Below are positions 25,856 to 34,669 of a stretch of 64,000 nucleotides of DNA, piece after piece. The notes below the pieces were generated by a model that saw only the letters and a list, made by a program, of their open reading frames with translations, searched no databases and had not been told where the DNA came from. The stretch is from B69-G16 sp964501905 (GTDB taxonomy: Archaea > Thermoproteota > Thermoprotei > Thermofilales > B69-G16). The stretch covers positions 18,515-82,514 of the forward strand of contig CAZCTW010000010.1 of NCBI GenBank assembly GCA_964501905.1. The letters run 5' to 3'. The translations under genes and the position numbers were made by a program. Position 1 is the first letter of the stretch. Each line of letters opens with the position of its first letter.

Positions 25856-27269
25856 AATCCTCTTTTTTAAAAAAATGTCATACGAATATAGAATAAATTG
25901 GATTCAATTAAAAAATGAGGAAAAAGAGGATTTTATAAACTATATAGGAGATTTTTTGAAATCTGCCTATAAAGAGGAGGTAGTCTTTTTTGATAAGATA
26001 GAATATAACAGCGAGCCTGGCTTGGTACTTCAGCTCCGAGGAAAGGCTCATTTAGAAATACTGGTTGTCGCGTCTAAAACTCCACTTGTTAAAATAGTTT
26101 TCCTGGACGAGAATGGCCGGATCGAGATAGCTGAAGCTTTAGCTAGTTTCATAGGCAAAGTGGCGTCGTCGTACCGCAAGAAAAGCACGCTTTACTACGT
26201 TTACGTCTATGGGAAAAGTATCCAACCCGCAAAAGTAAAGTCTTTAATTGGCAGACTCGTGGAGGAGGTTTTTCTAAATAATATGGCACTATTTTTTGCC
26301 TTCTCCACGATATTATACTCTTTAATATCTCTAGTTTTTGACGGGGGTTATACTCCTTTAGCGTTTATAGCTCTCTTGCTTCCCTTTCAGTTTTTCTCAT
26401 ATAAAATACCAGTCGTTATTGGAGATTGGGAGATTTCCTCGGAGAAAAATCGAGTGCTTATAACCGGTCTCCCTATGCCACTTAAGATCTATAAAAAACT
26501 GATAGATAGAATAGTAAAAACAGGTGAAGTTTATAAGTTAAAAGAAGAGATATATAGGCTAATACTTGAAGGAAAGAAATGTTTTGTAAAGGATATAATC
26601 CTCAAGTGTTATGATGTGAATTTAAGAAAAGAGGATATAAGAATAAAAGAAGTCAACCTCTTTAGATTAGCTAAGAAAGCATTCTCTAAAATAGGACTAC
26701 CCCCTCCTAAGATTTACTTGGTAAATTCTCTGGATTTAAACGCTGCCGCGCTAGGCATACATCCTAGCTTTTCCTCCATTATAGTAACCTCAGGATTGCT
26801 CATAGAGCTAGAGGAAAACGAAGTCGAAGCGGTATTAGCACATGAAGCAAGCCATATAAAGCACCGAGATACGTTTACCCTATATGTATTAAGCAGCGTG
26901 CTGTATTTAATCCAAGCCTACCTCGCATACATAACATTACCGCTTCTTCTAGCTCTCTCACTACGATTGGGAATTATCTGCACTACCTTAACGATATTCT
27001 TCTTCATAGCCAAAATCATCGAAGTTAAAGCAGATTTAGACGCCGCTTGGACAAATAACCCTTCGAGCCTGGCATTCGCCTTAGAAAAAATAGCCCCTAA
27101 AAGGTCTAAAGTAGAAAAACGTCGCAGATTAAAAGATTGGATTTCTTGGACCTCCCATCCTCCACTCAGCTTTAGGATTTACGTTCTACGCAACTACCCT
27201 GCAAATAAACACGGTTGGCTAACCGCCTTAAAACTCTGTATATGCGATCTAGCGAGAAGCATCATATGA
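25848..27269 (+). CDS. M48-family (HtpX-like) membrane metallopeptidase
   Basis: 473 aa (or 464 if ATG 25875 is used). The zinc site is AVLAHEASHIKHRD (HExxH) near residue 330, with the third ligand probably in the KADLDAAW helix further on. Two pairs of hydrophobic segments occur, near 145-190 and just after the HExxH motif (LYVLSSVLYLIQAYLAYITLPLLLALSL), as in HtpX. The N-terminal 130 residues are a soluble extension not typical of HtpX. It probably degrades or processes membrane proteins. Coupled to the upstream surface protein gene by overlap. Confidence 0.82.
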   Translation: MNKILFFKKMSYEYRINWIQLKNEEKEDFINYIGDFLKSAYKEEVVFFDKIEYNSEPGLVLQLRGKAHLEILVVASKTPLVKIVFLDENGRIEIAEALASFIGKVASSYRKKSTLYYVYVYGKSIQPAKVKSLIGRLVEEVFLNNMALFFAFSTILYSLISLVFDGGYTPLAFIALLLPFQFFSYKIPVVIGDWEISSEKNRVLITGLPMPLKIYKKLIDRIVKTGEVYKLKEEIYRLILEGKKCFVKDIILKCYDVNLRKEDIRIKEVNLFRLAKKAFSKIGLPPPKIYLVNSLDLNAAALGIHPSFSSIIVTSGLLIELEENEVEAVLAHEASHIKHRDTFTLYVLSSVLYLIQAYLAYITLPLLLALSLRLGIICTTLTIFFFIAKIIEVKADLDAAWTNNPSSLAFALEKIAPKRSKVEKRRRLKDWISWTSHPPLSFRIYVLRNYPANKHGWLTALKLCICDLARSII

Positions 27270-27364
27270 TCTGTATGATATATATGTATGACATTATTTC
27301 ATACTGGAATTAGTTGTTACAAAGAGTATTTACTGAATTATTAATTTCAATATCTGGTGTTTCA

Positions 27365-27679
27365 ATGTACTCCAAGATTAAAGAAATCATAAAAATACTC
27401 GATTCGGTTATAACGGATGAGAACTTAGACGAGAACGTGAGAAAGAACTTGTTGACGTCGAGAAAATTGTTGACTGAAATTCTCGACGAAATCCTTTGTT
27501 TAAGAGGATGTATCAGAGAAATGAGCTATATCTTCGAGGAGACTATGGCTTTGCTGAACATGAACAACGGCAGCGAAAATCATGCTCTGAAGTTTCTTAA
27601 AGATAGTATGTATACCGAACTTGATATTAAGTGGAGAGATGAGAAAAAGATAGCAAAGATAGAAAACATCATTGGCTAG
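27365..27679 (+). CDS. Small helical protein, unknown (UPF0147-like pattern)
   Basis: 104 aa, almost entirely helical: IKEIIKILDSVITDENLDENVRKNLLTSRKLLTEI then a second amphipathic region. The early IxILDxVxxDExLxxNVR pattern resembles small archaeal UPF0147 proteins, though the length here is greater. Start ATG 27365 has GGTG 10 nt upstream; an upstream TTG at 27314 is less likely. It converges with the DTD2 gene, overlapping by 4 nt. Confidence 0.55.
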   Translation: MYSKIKEIIKILDSVITDENLDENVRKNLLTSRKLLTEILDEILCLRGCIREMSYIFEETMALLNMNNGSENHALKFLKDSMYTELDIKWRDEKKIAKIENIIG

Positions 27680-28500
27680 ATTCTTAAGATCTCCAATCTT
27701 AAAGCATTTAAAATAGGCAGTATGCTCTCTCTGTGAAATCTTTTCATGCCCTTCCAATCCAGCAAAGCGTATCTCACAGACCCTCGCGTTCTCTCTACCA
27801 TTTGCGCCACCATGTCCTCATCAACGTAATCAAGAACGTACTTCGGGGCTATATGCCCAACCAGGATGCCCTTCTCTAGAGATACTTTCGTTATTTTAGG
27901 TGCATAGTGAGGGCCGCCAAAGGCTATGCAAACATCCCCCTCCTCCTCTGCAAACGCTGCCTCCATTATTGCAGATGCTACGGCAACTCCGGCTTTTTCA
28001 TTAGTCCACTCCTCTAATCCGCTACCTATCTCAACGAAGAGAGCGGCGGTTTTCTCTAGATAGGGGCCGTGATGCGTAGCCTCGTAACTGACCTCCCAAT
28101 CAATTAGGTTCATTTTTTCCCGTTGCTCCACCATTTTTTTCAACGCCAAAAACATAGCTGCGGGAGGCGCTATAGTAAGCTTCCTCGGCCGTCCACCCAA
28201 CTTTACTTCCTCTGTAAAATTGCCAGGTACATGAGTTAGTAGGGAGGGTAGCTTAGCCGCGGATTCATGACGACTCGCGAATATAAAAGTTTTAAAATCT
28301 AATTTTTCCTCTAAGAAATCCGCCTTTACAAGTTCCTCCTCAATAGTTACAAGTACTATATCCTTGAATCTGAAAATTTTATTTCCATAAACTTTTTCGG
28401 CGGCTTCCCTAAATGGATATTCAGATAGCAATTTCTCTCTGATGTTTAAACTAGCAGGGTCCACCTTCGAGGTTATTATAGCGACTCTGCCGGAAATCAT
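27676..28500 (-). CDS. dtdA: Archaeal D-aminoacyl-tRNA deacylase (DTD2/GEK1 type)
   Basis: About 274 aa zinc-dependent enzyme that removes D-amino acids from mischarged tRNA. Diagnostic blocks are TFIFASRHESAAKLPSLLTHVPGNF, SYEATHHGPYLEKTAALFVEIGSG, CIAFGGPHYAPKITK and VGHIAPKYVLDY, each with conserved histidines. Start ATG 28500 is chosen: TTAATATAAG about 35 nt upstream fits a near-leaderless transcript, and the family begins at this ISGRVAIITSK strand. The longer frame to 28572 would add 24 atypical residues. Confidence 0.92.
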   Translation of the reverse strand: MISGRVAIITSKVDPASLNIREKLLSEYPFREAAEKVYGNKIFRFKDIVLVTIEEELVKADFLEEKLDFKTFIFASRHESAAKLPSLLTHVPGNFTEEVKLGGRPRKLTIAPPAAMFLALKKMVEQREKMNLIDWEVSYEATHHGPYLEKTAALFVEIGSGLEEWTNEKAGVAVASAIMEAAFAEEEGDVCIAFGGPHYAPKITKVSLEKGILVGHIAPKYVLDYVDEDMVAQMVERTRGSVRYALLDWKGMKRFHRESILPILNALRLEILRI

Positions 28501-28608
28501 AGCATTTTTATACCATAATTTAGTACTTATATTAACCGCGGCCGATGATGTCGGGCCCAAGCGTGGAACCATGACGATACTACTAAATTGAGGCGCGCGG
28601 GGAGTGTG

Positions 28609-29184
28609 GTGTTGAATTTGAAAAAAAGACAGAAGAGAAATAAACCAGGAGCCAGAACTCCGCTCAGCAAAAAAGAAATAGCCAAAAGACGCTTGAAAAG
28701 CTATCAGCTTCAGTCGATCTTCGTTCTAGTGGGCGGACTAGTAATCTCGGCTTTTATACAATACCTAATAGGGGATGGACTCACCGCTGTAATAGATCCT
28801 ATCTCTTGGCCAGCGTTAACAGCAATATCAGTAGCTACTTTTATGGCCATAGCCATCTATGTTAAAGCATACTCGTTCTATCTGTACGCTAGGCTCTTCG
28901 ACTTGCTATCAGCAACTCAAGTCTTACCTGCTAGACCTGAAGAAGCCAGGATTGTGCCAACGGTTCAAGCCCAACCTACAGCTTTGCCAGCCGTTCCGCC
29001 AGCGCCTAAGCCTGTTAGACCACCATCAAAACCCATCGAAACTGCTCAAGCCATACAGGAGCCAAGGGCTCCTCCGATACAGCCGGTTAGAACAGGGAAG
29101 AAGATATGTCCATATTGCGGTCGTGAACTTCCGCTCGGCGATATTCACGTATTCTGTCCCTTCTGCGGAAAGAAGCTCAGATAA
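28609..29184 (+). CDS. Membrane protein with proline-rich linker and C-terminal zinc ribbon
   Basis: About 191 aa. A basic N-terminus (KKRQKRNKPGARTPLSKKEIAKRR) precedes two transmembrane helices (IFVLVGGLVISAFIQYLI and WPALTAISVATFMAIAIYV), a linker rich in Pro and Ala, and a zinc ribbon with CPYCGRELP and CPFCGKKL. The ribbon is probably cytoplasmic. Start is uncertain: GTG 28609 and TTG 28612 follow GGGGAG with usable spacing; a TTG at 28588 is also in frame. No known family or function. Confidence 0.65.
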   Translation: MLNLKKRQKRNKPGARTPLSKKEIAKRRLKSYQLQSIFVLVGGLVISAFIQYLIGDGLTAVIDPISWPALTAISVATFMAIAIYVKAYSFYLYARLFDLLSATQVLPARPEEARIVPTVQAQPTALPAVPPAPKPVRPPSKPIETAQAIQEPRAPPIQPVRTGKKICPYCGRELPLGDIHVFCPFCGKKLR

Positions 29185-29188
29185 CTCC

Positions 29189-30322
29189 CTACTCAGCAGC
29201 ATTCCGGATGTAAAGAACTACTATGACTCCAAATAGAACAGAAATAACTAAAAGTACTAACAGGTTTTCCTCAATTTTCTGAATTCTTTTCAAAGTCTTT
29301 AAAATGGTTAACCTTAAGGAATTAGAGGGCAAAGTTATCGTTAGATAATCGTTAGGATCCTCGCCTATCATTTTAGCTAAGATCAATACTCTATCGGAGA
29401 TGTTAACCCCAGCTCCGTCCACGTACGGTGATTCTCCGTAATTCATTTTAACCGTCGTGTCAATAGGCACGCATGTCTCCCCTTCGCAGGCCATTGAAAA
29501 AACGTGTAGCGCCGCGTTCCTATAGCTGAGAGACAGAGATTCCGTAGATTCATTAATTAAAACTCCTTCCTCGTAGACAATAGAGAGGCACATGAAAGAT
29601 GGTATCCCCTTTAGCCTCAGCAAAGCCGTCACTAGAGCCGCCCTATCTCCGCAGGCTCCTCTTTTTTCGTATAGGGTTTTCGAGGGATATTTTATTTGAA
29701 AAGTTTCTTTATCGTAAATTATGTGTTCGTCGACCCATTTAGCTACGGCATGCACATATTCCGGTACAGAGCTAACATTTCTTCCTAAACTTTCCGATAA
29801 CTCTATAACAGCCGACCACGACGAATTTTCGCCCTCACGTACCCAAAAGCCAGTAAGGTAGGTTAAGGGGGTCCCATTAAAAGAATTTGTCAACTCTCTT
29901 TTTTCTAGCATAGATAGAGTACGGAACTTTCTATTGAGAGTAAGTCCGCCTTCTGCCCAGTTGGCCGAGATAAACTGTAAAACTGTAATGTTTACAGTTT
30001 CTCCTGGCTTTAACTCATAAAGCGGAGTCTCTATGATAAAACTTCCTTTATATTCGACTATCTTACATTGATGAGTAATATCTTTATCATTGGCATAGAT
30101 AGCAATTTTTTCTAGCTTCTGCCACCCAGCTATGTTGAGCGCAACAAACTCCTTTATATTCCGACCTAAACCGACATTAACGATTTCATCCCCTTTATTC
30201 TCGAAGATGAAGACTGATCTATATTCGTATAGAGTAAGTTTGGATTCTAAAAGTATGGGTACTGTCACGAGAAGAAGGGGAATTAGCAGAAGTATGATCA
30301 TTAGTATATTAATTTTGCTCAT
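29189..30322 (-). CDS. Membrane-anchored transglutaminase-like cysteine protease fold protein
   Basis: 377 aa. An N-terminal signal-anchor (ILMIILLLIPLLLVTVPILL) and a C-terminal helix (LLVLLVISVLFGVIVVLYI) flank an extracellular part. The catalytic triad of the transglutaminase-like fold is readable as C in RGACGDRAAL, H in NAALHVFSM and D in VPIDTTV. Such archaeal surface proteins may hydrolyse or cross-link peptides. It lies tail-to-tail with the zinc-ribbon membrane gene (4-nt gap). No partner is evident. Confidence 0.82.
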   Translation of the reverse strand: MSKINILMIILLLIPLLLVTVPILLESKLTLYEYRSVFIFENKGDEIVNVGLGRNIKEFVALNIAGWQKLEKIAIYANDKDITHQCKIVEYKGSFIIETPLYELKPGETVNITVLQFISANWAEGGLTLNRKFRTLSMLEKRELTNSFNGTPLTYLTGFWVREGENSSWSAVIELSESLGRNVSSVPEYVHAVAKWVDEHIIYDKETFQIKYPSKTLYEKRGACGDRAALVTALLRLKGIPSFMCLSIVYEEGVLINESTESLSLSYRNAALHVFSMACEGETCVPIDTTVKMNYGESPYVDGAGVNISDRVLILAKMIGEDPNDYLTITLPSNSLRLTILKTLKRIQKIEENLLVLLVISVLFGVIVVLYIRNAAE

Positions 30323-30411
30323 AACTTCACCGTGGTAACGAATTTGCGCCGAGATTTAAGCCATTCTTAGCCTCTATATATTGGTTACTCTAGTAGGGAT
30401 CTAAACAAGGT

Positions 30412-30792
30412 TTAGGTAGCGCCGAGCTTTAGCAAATCTTCAATACTTAACTTAAGGGCTTCCTCTACTTCTTCTCTTGTCGCTGGTGTAAGCTCGAAAA
30501 GTCTTCTAGCAAATATCTTGAGCATGTCCTCAATATTTACCTCCTCTTTTAGCCAGAGATAGGCTATGAAAGCTTCAGCTAAATCTTGGGGTGACATTAA
30601 ACCTCTCCTTATGCCGGCTCGTCCGTAAACTGCTAGCCATGCTTGTTTTAAAATAGTATTTTTAACTTTTAACCCGATGGGCTTCTTGAAGAAAATAGTA
30701 AGAGAAGCTGATGCGATAAAGTTAACTATAGCATCCCCGAGTTTAGCTAAATCTTTGTTAAGACTTTCGAGGATTTGACTTCTTTTTGGCAT
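30412..30792 (-). CDS. RNase III-like domain protein (MrnC-type), predicted
   Basis: 126 aa helical protein. LAKLGDAIVNFIASASLTIFF resembles the RNase III signature helix with an acidic residue at the end of a LAxxGDA motif, and KPIGLKVKNTILKQAWLAVYGRAG continues the fold as in the small archaeal RNase III-like family. There is no double-stranded RNA-binding domain, so it is the nuclease core only. It overlaps rpo11 by 35 nt and is last in the csl4-DUF2067-rpo11 operon, which favours an RNA-processing role. Confidence 0.6.
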   Translation of the reverse strand: MPKRSQILESLNKDLAKLGDAIVNFIASASLTIFFKKPIGLKVKNTILKQAWLAVYGRAGIRRGLMSPQDLAEAFIAYLWLKEEVNIEDMLKIFARRLFELTPATREEVEEALKLSIEDLLKLGAT

Positions 30793-31066
30793 TAAGTGAT
30801 TTTATGAAGTTATCTTTTATAACTGTATAGATGGATTCTATCTGTTTGGAAGCTTCTACTAGTACTTCCCGTGGTTTAACAGATCCATCAGTCCTCACAT
30901 ATATTCTAGGAACGCCCACTAAGGGGTGTTCTATTTTATAAGCAGCAAATTCTACATGAGGATTTTTATTCAATATGTTTACTAGCAGATTGCAAAAAGT
31001 ATGATCTTCACTAGGTAATTCGAATTCCAGCACGTTCTCCTCTTCCTTAACAATCCTTATCTCCAT
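30758..31066 (-). CDS. rpo11: DNA-directed RNA polymerase subunit Rpo11 (L)
   Basis: About 102 aa alpha-N-terminal-like subunit that pairs with Rpo3 in the polymerase assembly platform. The signature is LPSEDHTFCNLLVNILNKNPHVEFAAYKIEHPLVG, followed by PRIYVRTDG and a long amphipathic helix. ATG 31066 is preferred to GTG 31075, since the family starts with this MEIRIVKEEEN strand. It overlaps the DUF2067 gene by 20 nt upstream and the RNase III-like gene downstream. Confidence 0.95.
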   Translation of the reverse strand: MEIRIVKEEENVLEFELPSEDHTFCNLLVNILNKNPHVEFAAYKIEHPLVGVPRIYVRTDGSVKPREVLVEASKQIESIYTVIKDNFIKSLNAKKKSNPRKS

Positions 31067-31691
31067 GTTTTCCACACAACTCTGCTATTTTATCAATAGC
31101 TTCTCTGTAATTTACTTTTAAAGATTTTCTTCCGGATTTTTCGTCGAGAAGTAAGACATTCATCTTGATTAACTTTTCGGTCATTAACTCTACCTCTTCC
31201 TCCTCGCAAACCGTTAAAGCTATAGCTACTACTCGTCTGGCCATTGGAGTGTAGCCAGTAAACTTGAGTAACTTTTTATAATTCCGGGAGAAAACCTCGG
31301 TTACCTTAAGGACTGTTGCAATATCGGCGGTCGTTTCTATATACTCGCCTTTTATATAGGCTTTAAAGCCTTTAAGCAATAATATGTCTGCTATCGAATT
31401 TACTGGAATACTTGCCTCTAACTCTGCCTCGTATAATAGTCTTGTTATCGCATGCCTATAAAAGCCGTTAATACTCCTAGTTGTTGATAAAAGCCAGCTT
31501 TTATACTCTCTCCGTACCAGAGCTACCAGCGAGGCTAGGTCTTGTCTTCCTCCATGAAGAACAATCTTGACCTTTTTCCCTTTAACGATTATATCTACGT
31601 TTTCGCCGTGAAGCCTGCTCTGAATATACTCTACAAAGTTAACCGCGTCGCTCGAGTTTTCGAAAGAAAAGAGTAGGTATTTTACCGTCAT
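31047..31691 (-). CDS. DUF2067 family archaeal protein
   Basis: About 214 aa. Recognised by position between csl4 and rpo11 and by sequence style: VKYLLFSFENSSDAVNFVEYIQSR then KVKIVLHGGRQDLASLVALVRREYKSW. No catalytic motif is apparent; the beta-alpha-beta opening suggests an RNA- or nucleotide-binding fold. Start ATG 31691 follows GGGAGA and lies 8 nt after the csl4 stop; a longer frame to 31802 would sit inside csl4. Constant association with exosome and polymerase genes suggests RNA metabolism (inference). Confidence 0.72.
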   Translation of the reverse strand: MTVKYLLFSFENSSDAVNFVEYIQSRLHGENVDIIVKGKKVKIVLHGGRQDLASLVALVRREYKSWLLSTTRSINGFYRHAITRLLYEAELEASIPVNSIADILLLKGFKAYIKGEYIETTADIATVLKVTEVFSRNYKKLLKFTGYTPMARRVVAIALTVCEEEEVELMTEKLIKMNVLLLDEKSGRKSLKVNYREAIDKIAELCGKHGDKDC

Positions 31692-31699
31692 CTGTCTCC

Positions 31700-32266
31700 C
31701 TATTTTAAGAGATAGTGAGTCATCGAAATTTTCCTCTTCGTTGTCCGTTTGCATCGAGGACAGAAGAGAGTAAAACCTCTCTTTCTTAACGGCATCATAC
31801 AATAAGGACAGTTAGAGTATATAACTCCAAACTCCCTCCCTTTGAGAGAAAGCACGTAAGGAGGTGTTTTGCCTACCAGAACTCTCGCCCTCACTATATC
31901 ACCGTAGCCTAGAACATCGTATAGTACTTTGACATAGCTCGTGCTTACATTCATAACATGAAGCGTCGCGCTGAGAGGAGGATAGAAGTATCTATCACGA
32001 GTTTCAAGATAGAAAATGTCTAGAGAAGCCGCTATGTCCTTTACCCTAGTAACTATCGCATAGACCACATCGTCTTTCTTGGGTAGCGGTAAAGGCTTTA
32101 AAGGACTAATATCTGCCGTTCTCTCCTCAAGATCATACCTAACTAAGCCTACAACCTTCGATAACACTCTACCATCAACAGTATATGTATTGCTTTTGCC
32201 CATGAATTCCTCTATGACCGCGATTTCATCGCCCGGTAATACTAGCCTTTTCTTCATGCGCTCCAT
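31700..32266 (-). CDS. csl4: Exosome cap subunit Csl4
   Basis: About 188 aa RNA-binding cap protein of the archaeal exosome. The N-terminal domain VLPGDEIAVIEEFMGKSNTY precedes an S1 OB fold (KKDDVVYAIVTRVKDIAASLDIFYLE, then YGDIVRARVLVGK) and a C-terminal zinc ribbon (NCPYCMMPLRKRG and LFCPRCKRTTKR). In archaea Csl4 recruits DnaG to the exosome; an archaeal DnaG is encoded at 36.3 kb. Start ATG 32266 gives the usual N-terminus; 32296 is an alternative. Confidence 0.93.
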   Translation of the reverse strand: MERMKKRLVLPGDEIAVIEEFMGKSNTYTVDGRVLSKVVGLVRYDLEERTADISPLKPLPLPKKDDVVYAIVTRVKDIAASLDIFYLETRDRYFYPPLSATLHVMNVSTSYVKVLYDVLGYGDIVRARVLVGKTPPYVLSLKGREFGVIYSNCPYCMMPLRKRGFTLFCPRCKRTTKRKISMTHYLLK

Positions 32267-32296
32267 AATTTCAACTCTTTTGATATACCTCCTCAA

Positions 32297-32511
32297 CTAT
32301 TAATATGTTAGTGGAAGTATCTGAAGACCTCTAAACTTAGCTTTATTCTCACCTTAATAATCAAATCGCACTTACCATCTCAAAGCCAATCCTATTCATT
32401 AACACTCTCCTAGCTACGTTTCACGGAATAAACAAAACATAATCCTTCAATTACGAGAGCAGTAAGATAAAACCTCTATCCAAAATGGAGCCGAATTTGA
32501 TGGAGAGAAGA
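32297..32511. other. Intergenic gap, no gene seen
   Basis: 215 nt between csl4 and the METTL5-like gene, both leftward. A TATA-like CTATTAATATG near 32294-32305 may drive csl4. Nothing else is visible. Confidence 0.35.
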
Positions 32512-33168
32512 CTAACGTTGATAGAGAGAGCCCAATTCTGCAAGGGAGCGTGTCGATTGAGCTCTCACTACAAAAACTTTCACTAAATGCCATCTTTCCC
32601 TATGCTCTGGATATAACGGCGGTAGTGGAATAACGTCATAGAATAAAACCTTAAAGTCTACCTCTAATTCCCTTAAGCGTTTCACTACATACTCCATGGT
32701 CTCGAGTTTATGAATAGAATATACTACACTAGCAGACCTTATGGCACTTCTTAAAAAAAGCATGTCGCTTCCGGGTTTATACACGCCGAAAGGAGGATTT
32801 TGAACTACGGTATCCGCTTTTCGCCTCAGATTTAAACGTTCTACATTTATGCATAGAAAATCCACATTGCTTAATTCCAGAGTTCTAGCATAAGCCTTAG
32901 CGTATTTGAGTATCTCGAAATCCATATCTACGCCTATTACGTATTCAGCTCCTAGTAGAGCCGCGCCTATAGCCAGTACACCGCTACCTGTGCCCAGATC
33001 TAGAACAACCTTATTTGAAATATCGTCATAAGTGGTATGGGCTATCCATAGAATTCTGGCAGCGAGAGGACTTGAAATAGGGTATTGCTCAAGTTCTTTT
33101 TTAAGGTTCTTGGGCAACCGTATTCTACTTAATATTATTTCCAATTTCCGCTTTGTTATCCCTTTCAA
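32512..33168 (-). CDS. METTL5-like RNA adenine-N6 methyltransferase
   Basis: 218 aa class I methyltransferase. The N-terminus LKKELEQYPISSPLAARILWIA is the METTL5-type substrate-side helix; motif I is VLDLGTGSGVLAIGA and the catalytic motif is QNPPFGV, typical for N6-adenine RNA methylation. In eukaryotes METTL5 modifies 18S rRNA with TRMT112; archaeal homologues likely modify 16S rRNA. It overlaps the aRF1 gene by 4 nt (ATGA), so it is translated with the release factor. Confidence 0.85.
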   Translation of the reverse strand: MKGITKRKLEIILSRIRLPKNLKKELEQYPISSPLAARILWIAHTTYDDISNKVVLDLGTGSGVLAIGAALLGAEYVIGVDMDFEILKYAKAYARTLELSNVDFLCINVERLNLRRKADTVVQNPPFGVYKPGSDMLFLRSAIRSASVVYSIHKLETMEYVVKRLRELEVDFKVLFYDVIPLPPLYPEHRERWHLVKVFVVRAQSTRSLAELGSLYQR

Positions 33169-34385
33169 ATCTTAAACCTCAGTATAGCGGCTACACCGCC
33201 GAAGGATTTAAGCAATTCCTTTCCCTCGCTGGTTTCCGCGGAGATTAACTCTACATTCGTACCTACCGACTCTGCTATCTCCATTAAATTCTCAATCAGC
33301 GGTCGTGAATCCTCGACGATCATCTGGCCGCCGCATTTAGGGCAGCGTAGAGCTTTAATATCTCCTCTAAACGTTTTTTCTTCGCTATAGCCACACTTCT
33401 CACATCTTAATACCGCTCTAACGGCGTCTAATTTCTCAGAGATAAGTAAGGTATCGACCGCGCCCATGAGAAGGCATCTCCTAACTTCCTCATCTCCATA
33501 GACGGCTAGCCCTGTATCCCTAGCCAAATGATATAGAAACTTGTTTACTAATTGCCGCTCTCTTATGTAACTGACATCTTCCAGTAGGTCTGCCGCCCGG
33601 TTCGCCAGTTCGTAGATTCCGGCTTCTCCGCTGTATCCAACATCGAATACTCCTAGGATTTTCTGCTTAAGTTCATAGTGGAGATAATCACCGTCTACAA
33701 ACTCTTCCTTTGCGGGTCCTGGGCCTCCGATAATTATCCCTTTAAGGTCTTTGATAGGCAGAAATATTCTGTTGGCGTGTTCTCCTATCCTTTTATAAAA
33801 TTCGTGAACTAGCTGCTCGTGGAGCCTCTCGAAACGTCTCGCAGATTGACCTCCCGCTCTATGCTTACCTGGGATTCCAGAGGTTATTTCCTCCACTACC
33901 TCCAGAAACTTTCCTTTTAAAATTCCAAAAGCGGCTTCCCCTCTGTCTAAGACTATCAGCCCATAAGTTTCTTTTACAGCGATCATCTCCTCTAGTATCT
34001 CTGTGTGAAAACGAGAGTCACATCTATAGAGCCAAGTTTTCAATTTTTGAGGAGGCTCTAGCACATAAATCTCCATTTTCTCGTCGCCCGGGACATCGCT
34101 CGCAACGTAGCCAGCAAAAATTACTAGGCCATTGGGGGGAGTTTTCTTGAACAATTTTAACCTTTGCATAATCGATGTGAGCGCTTCTAGCACATGGTGT
34201 CTCGTGGTTCTGTCCTTTATGTTAGTAGCCGTTGAATACTCCTCCCTGAGGACGCTCATCACATCTCCTATAGGCCTGCCAGATGGTATATAGAGTGAGA
34301 TAAGCTCGGTGCCTCTACCTCTTTTCGACTTAAGCTCTTTGATTAGCCTCTCTGTCCTGTATTTTTCTAGCTTACTTTTTTCCAT
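33165..34385 (-). CDS. prf1: Peptide chain release factor aRF1
   Basis: About 406 aa class I release factor recognising all three stops. Domain 1 carries a NIK motif followed by aspartate (ATNIKDRTTRHHVLEAL) rather than the usual serine; domain 2 carries the catalytic GGQ (RAGGQSARRFERL). A zinc ribbon lies near the end (RCEKCGYSEEKTF, LRCPKCGG). Start ATG 34385 is used because release factors begin about 13 residues before the LIKELKS helix. It is co-transcribed with the METTL5-like gene. Confidence 0.94.
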   Translation of the reverse strand: MEKSKLEKYRTERLIKELKSKRGRGTELISLYIPSGRPIGDVMSVLREEYSTATNIKDRTTRHHVLEALTSIMQRLKLFKKTPPNGLVIFAGYVASDVPGDEKMEIYVLEPPQKLKTWLYRCDSRFHTEILEEMIAVKETYGLIVLDRGEAAFGILKGKFLEVVEEITSGIPGKHRAGGQSARRFERLHEQLVHEFYKRIGEHANRIFLPIKDLKGIIIGGPGPAKEEFVDGDYLHYELKQKILGVFDVGYSGEAGIYELANRAADLLEDVSYIRERQLVNKFLYHLARDTGLAVYGDEEVRRCLLMGAVDTLLISEKLDAVRAVLRCEKCGYSEEKTFRGDIKALRCPKCGGQMIVEDSRPLIENLMEIAESVGTNVELISAETSEGKELLKSFGGVAAILRFKI

Positions 34386-34669
34386 TTTATATACACCGCG
34401 CTCCAAATCTGACAGGATTTAACGTTTACTCCTGAATTTACGACTTAAAGGTTGTTAAGTCTGTTACTTGAATAGACTCTTGCTAATTAAACTTTTTTGG
34501 TTCTCCGTTTATGCTCTGAGTAATAAGCTACATAGTAATGGCAACAGGCGTATACGAGTCTAACTTTAAAGGGGCAATACTCTCGTCTCTAGAGGTCTTA
34601 TTAGAGCCCTATTCACTTCGTCGCGAGTAAAGTTCATATAACGTCTAGGCATTTTAATCCGAGGGTTCA
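34386..34669. other. Divergent intergenic region
   Basis: About 280 nt between prf1 and the UMP kinase gene. AT-rich, with several short direct T/A tracts; no gene or clear hairpin is seen. Promoters in both directions are expected. Confidence 0.35.

Noticed and set aside
27314..27364. Longer N-terminus of the small helical protein
   Set aside because: The TTG start lacks a ribosome binding site, while ATG 27365 has GGTG and begins the conserved helical pattern.
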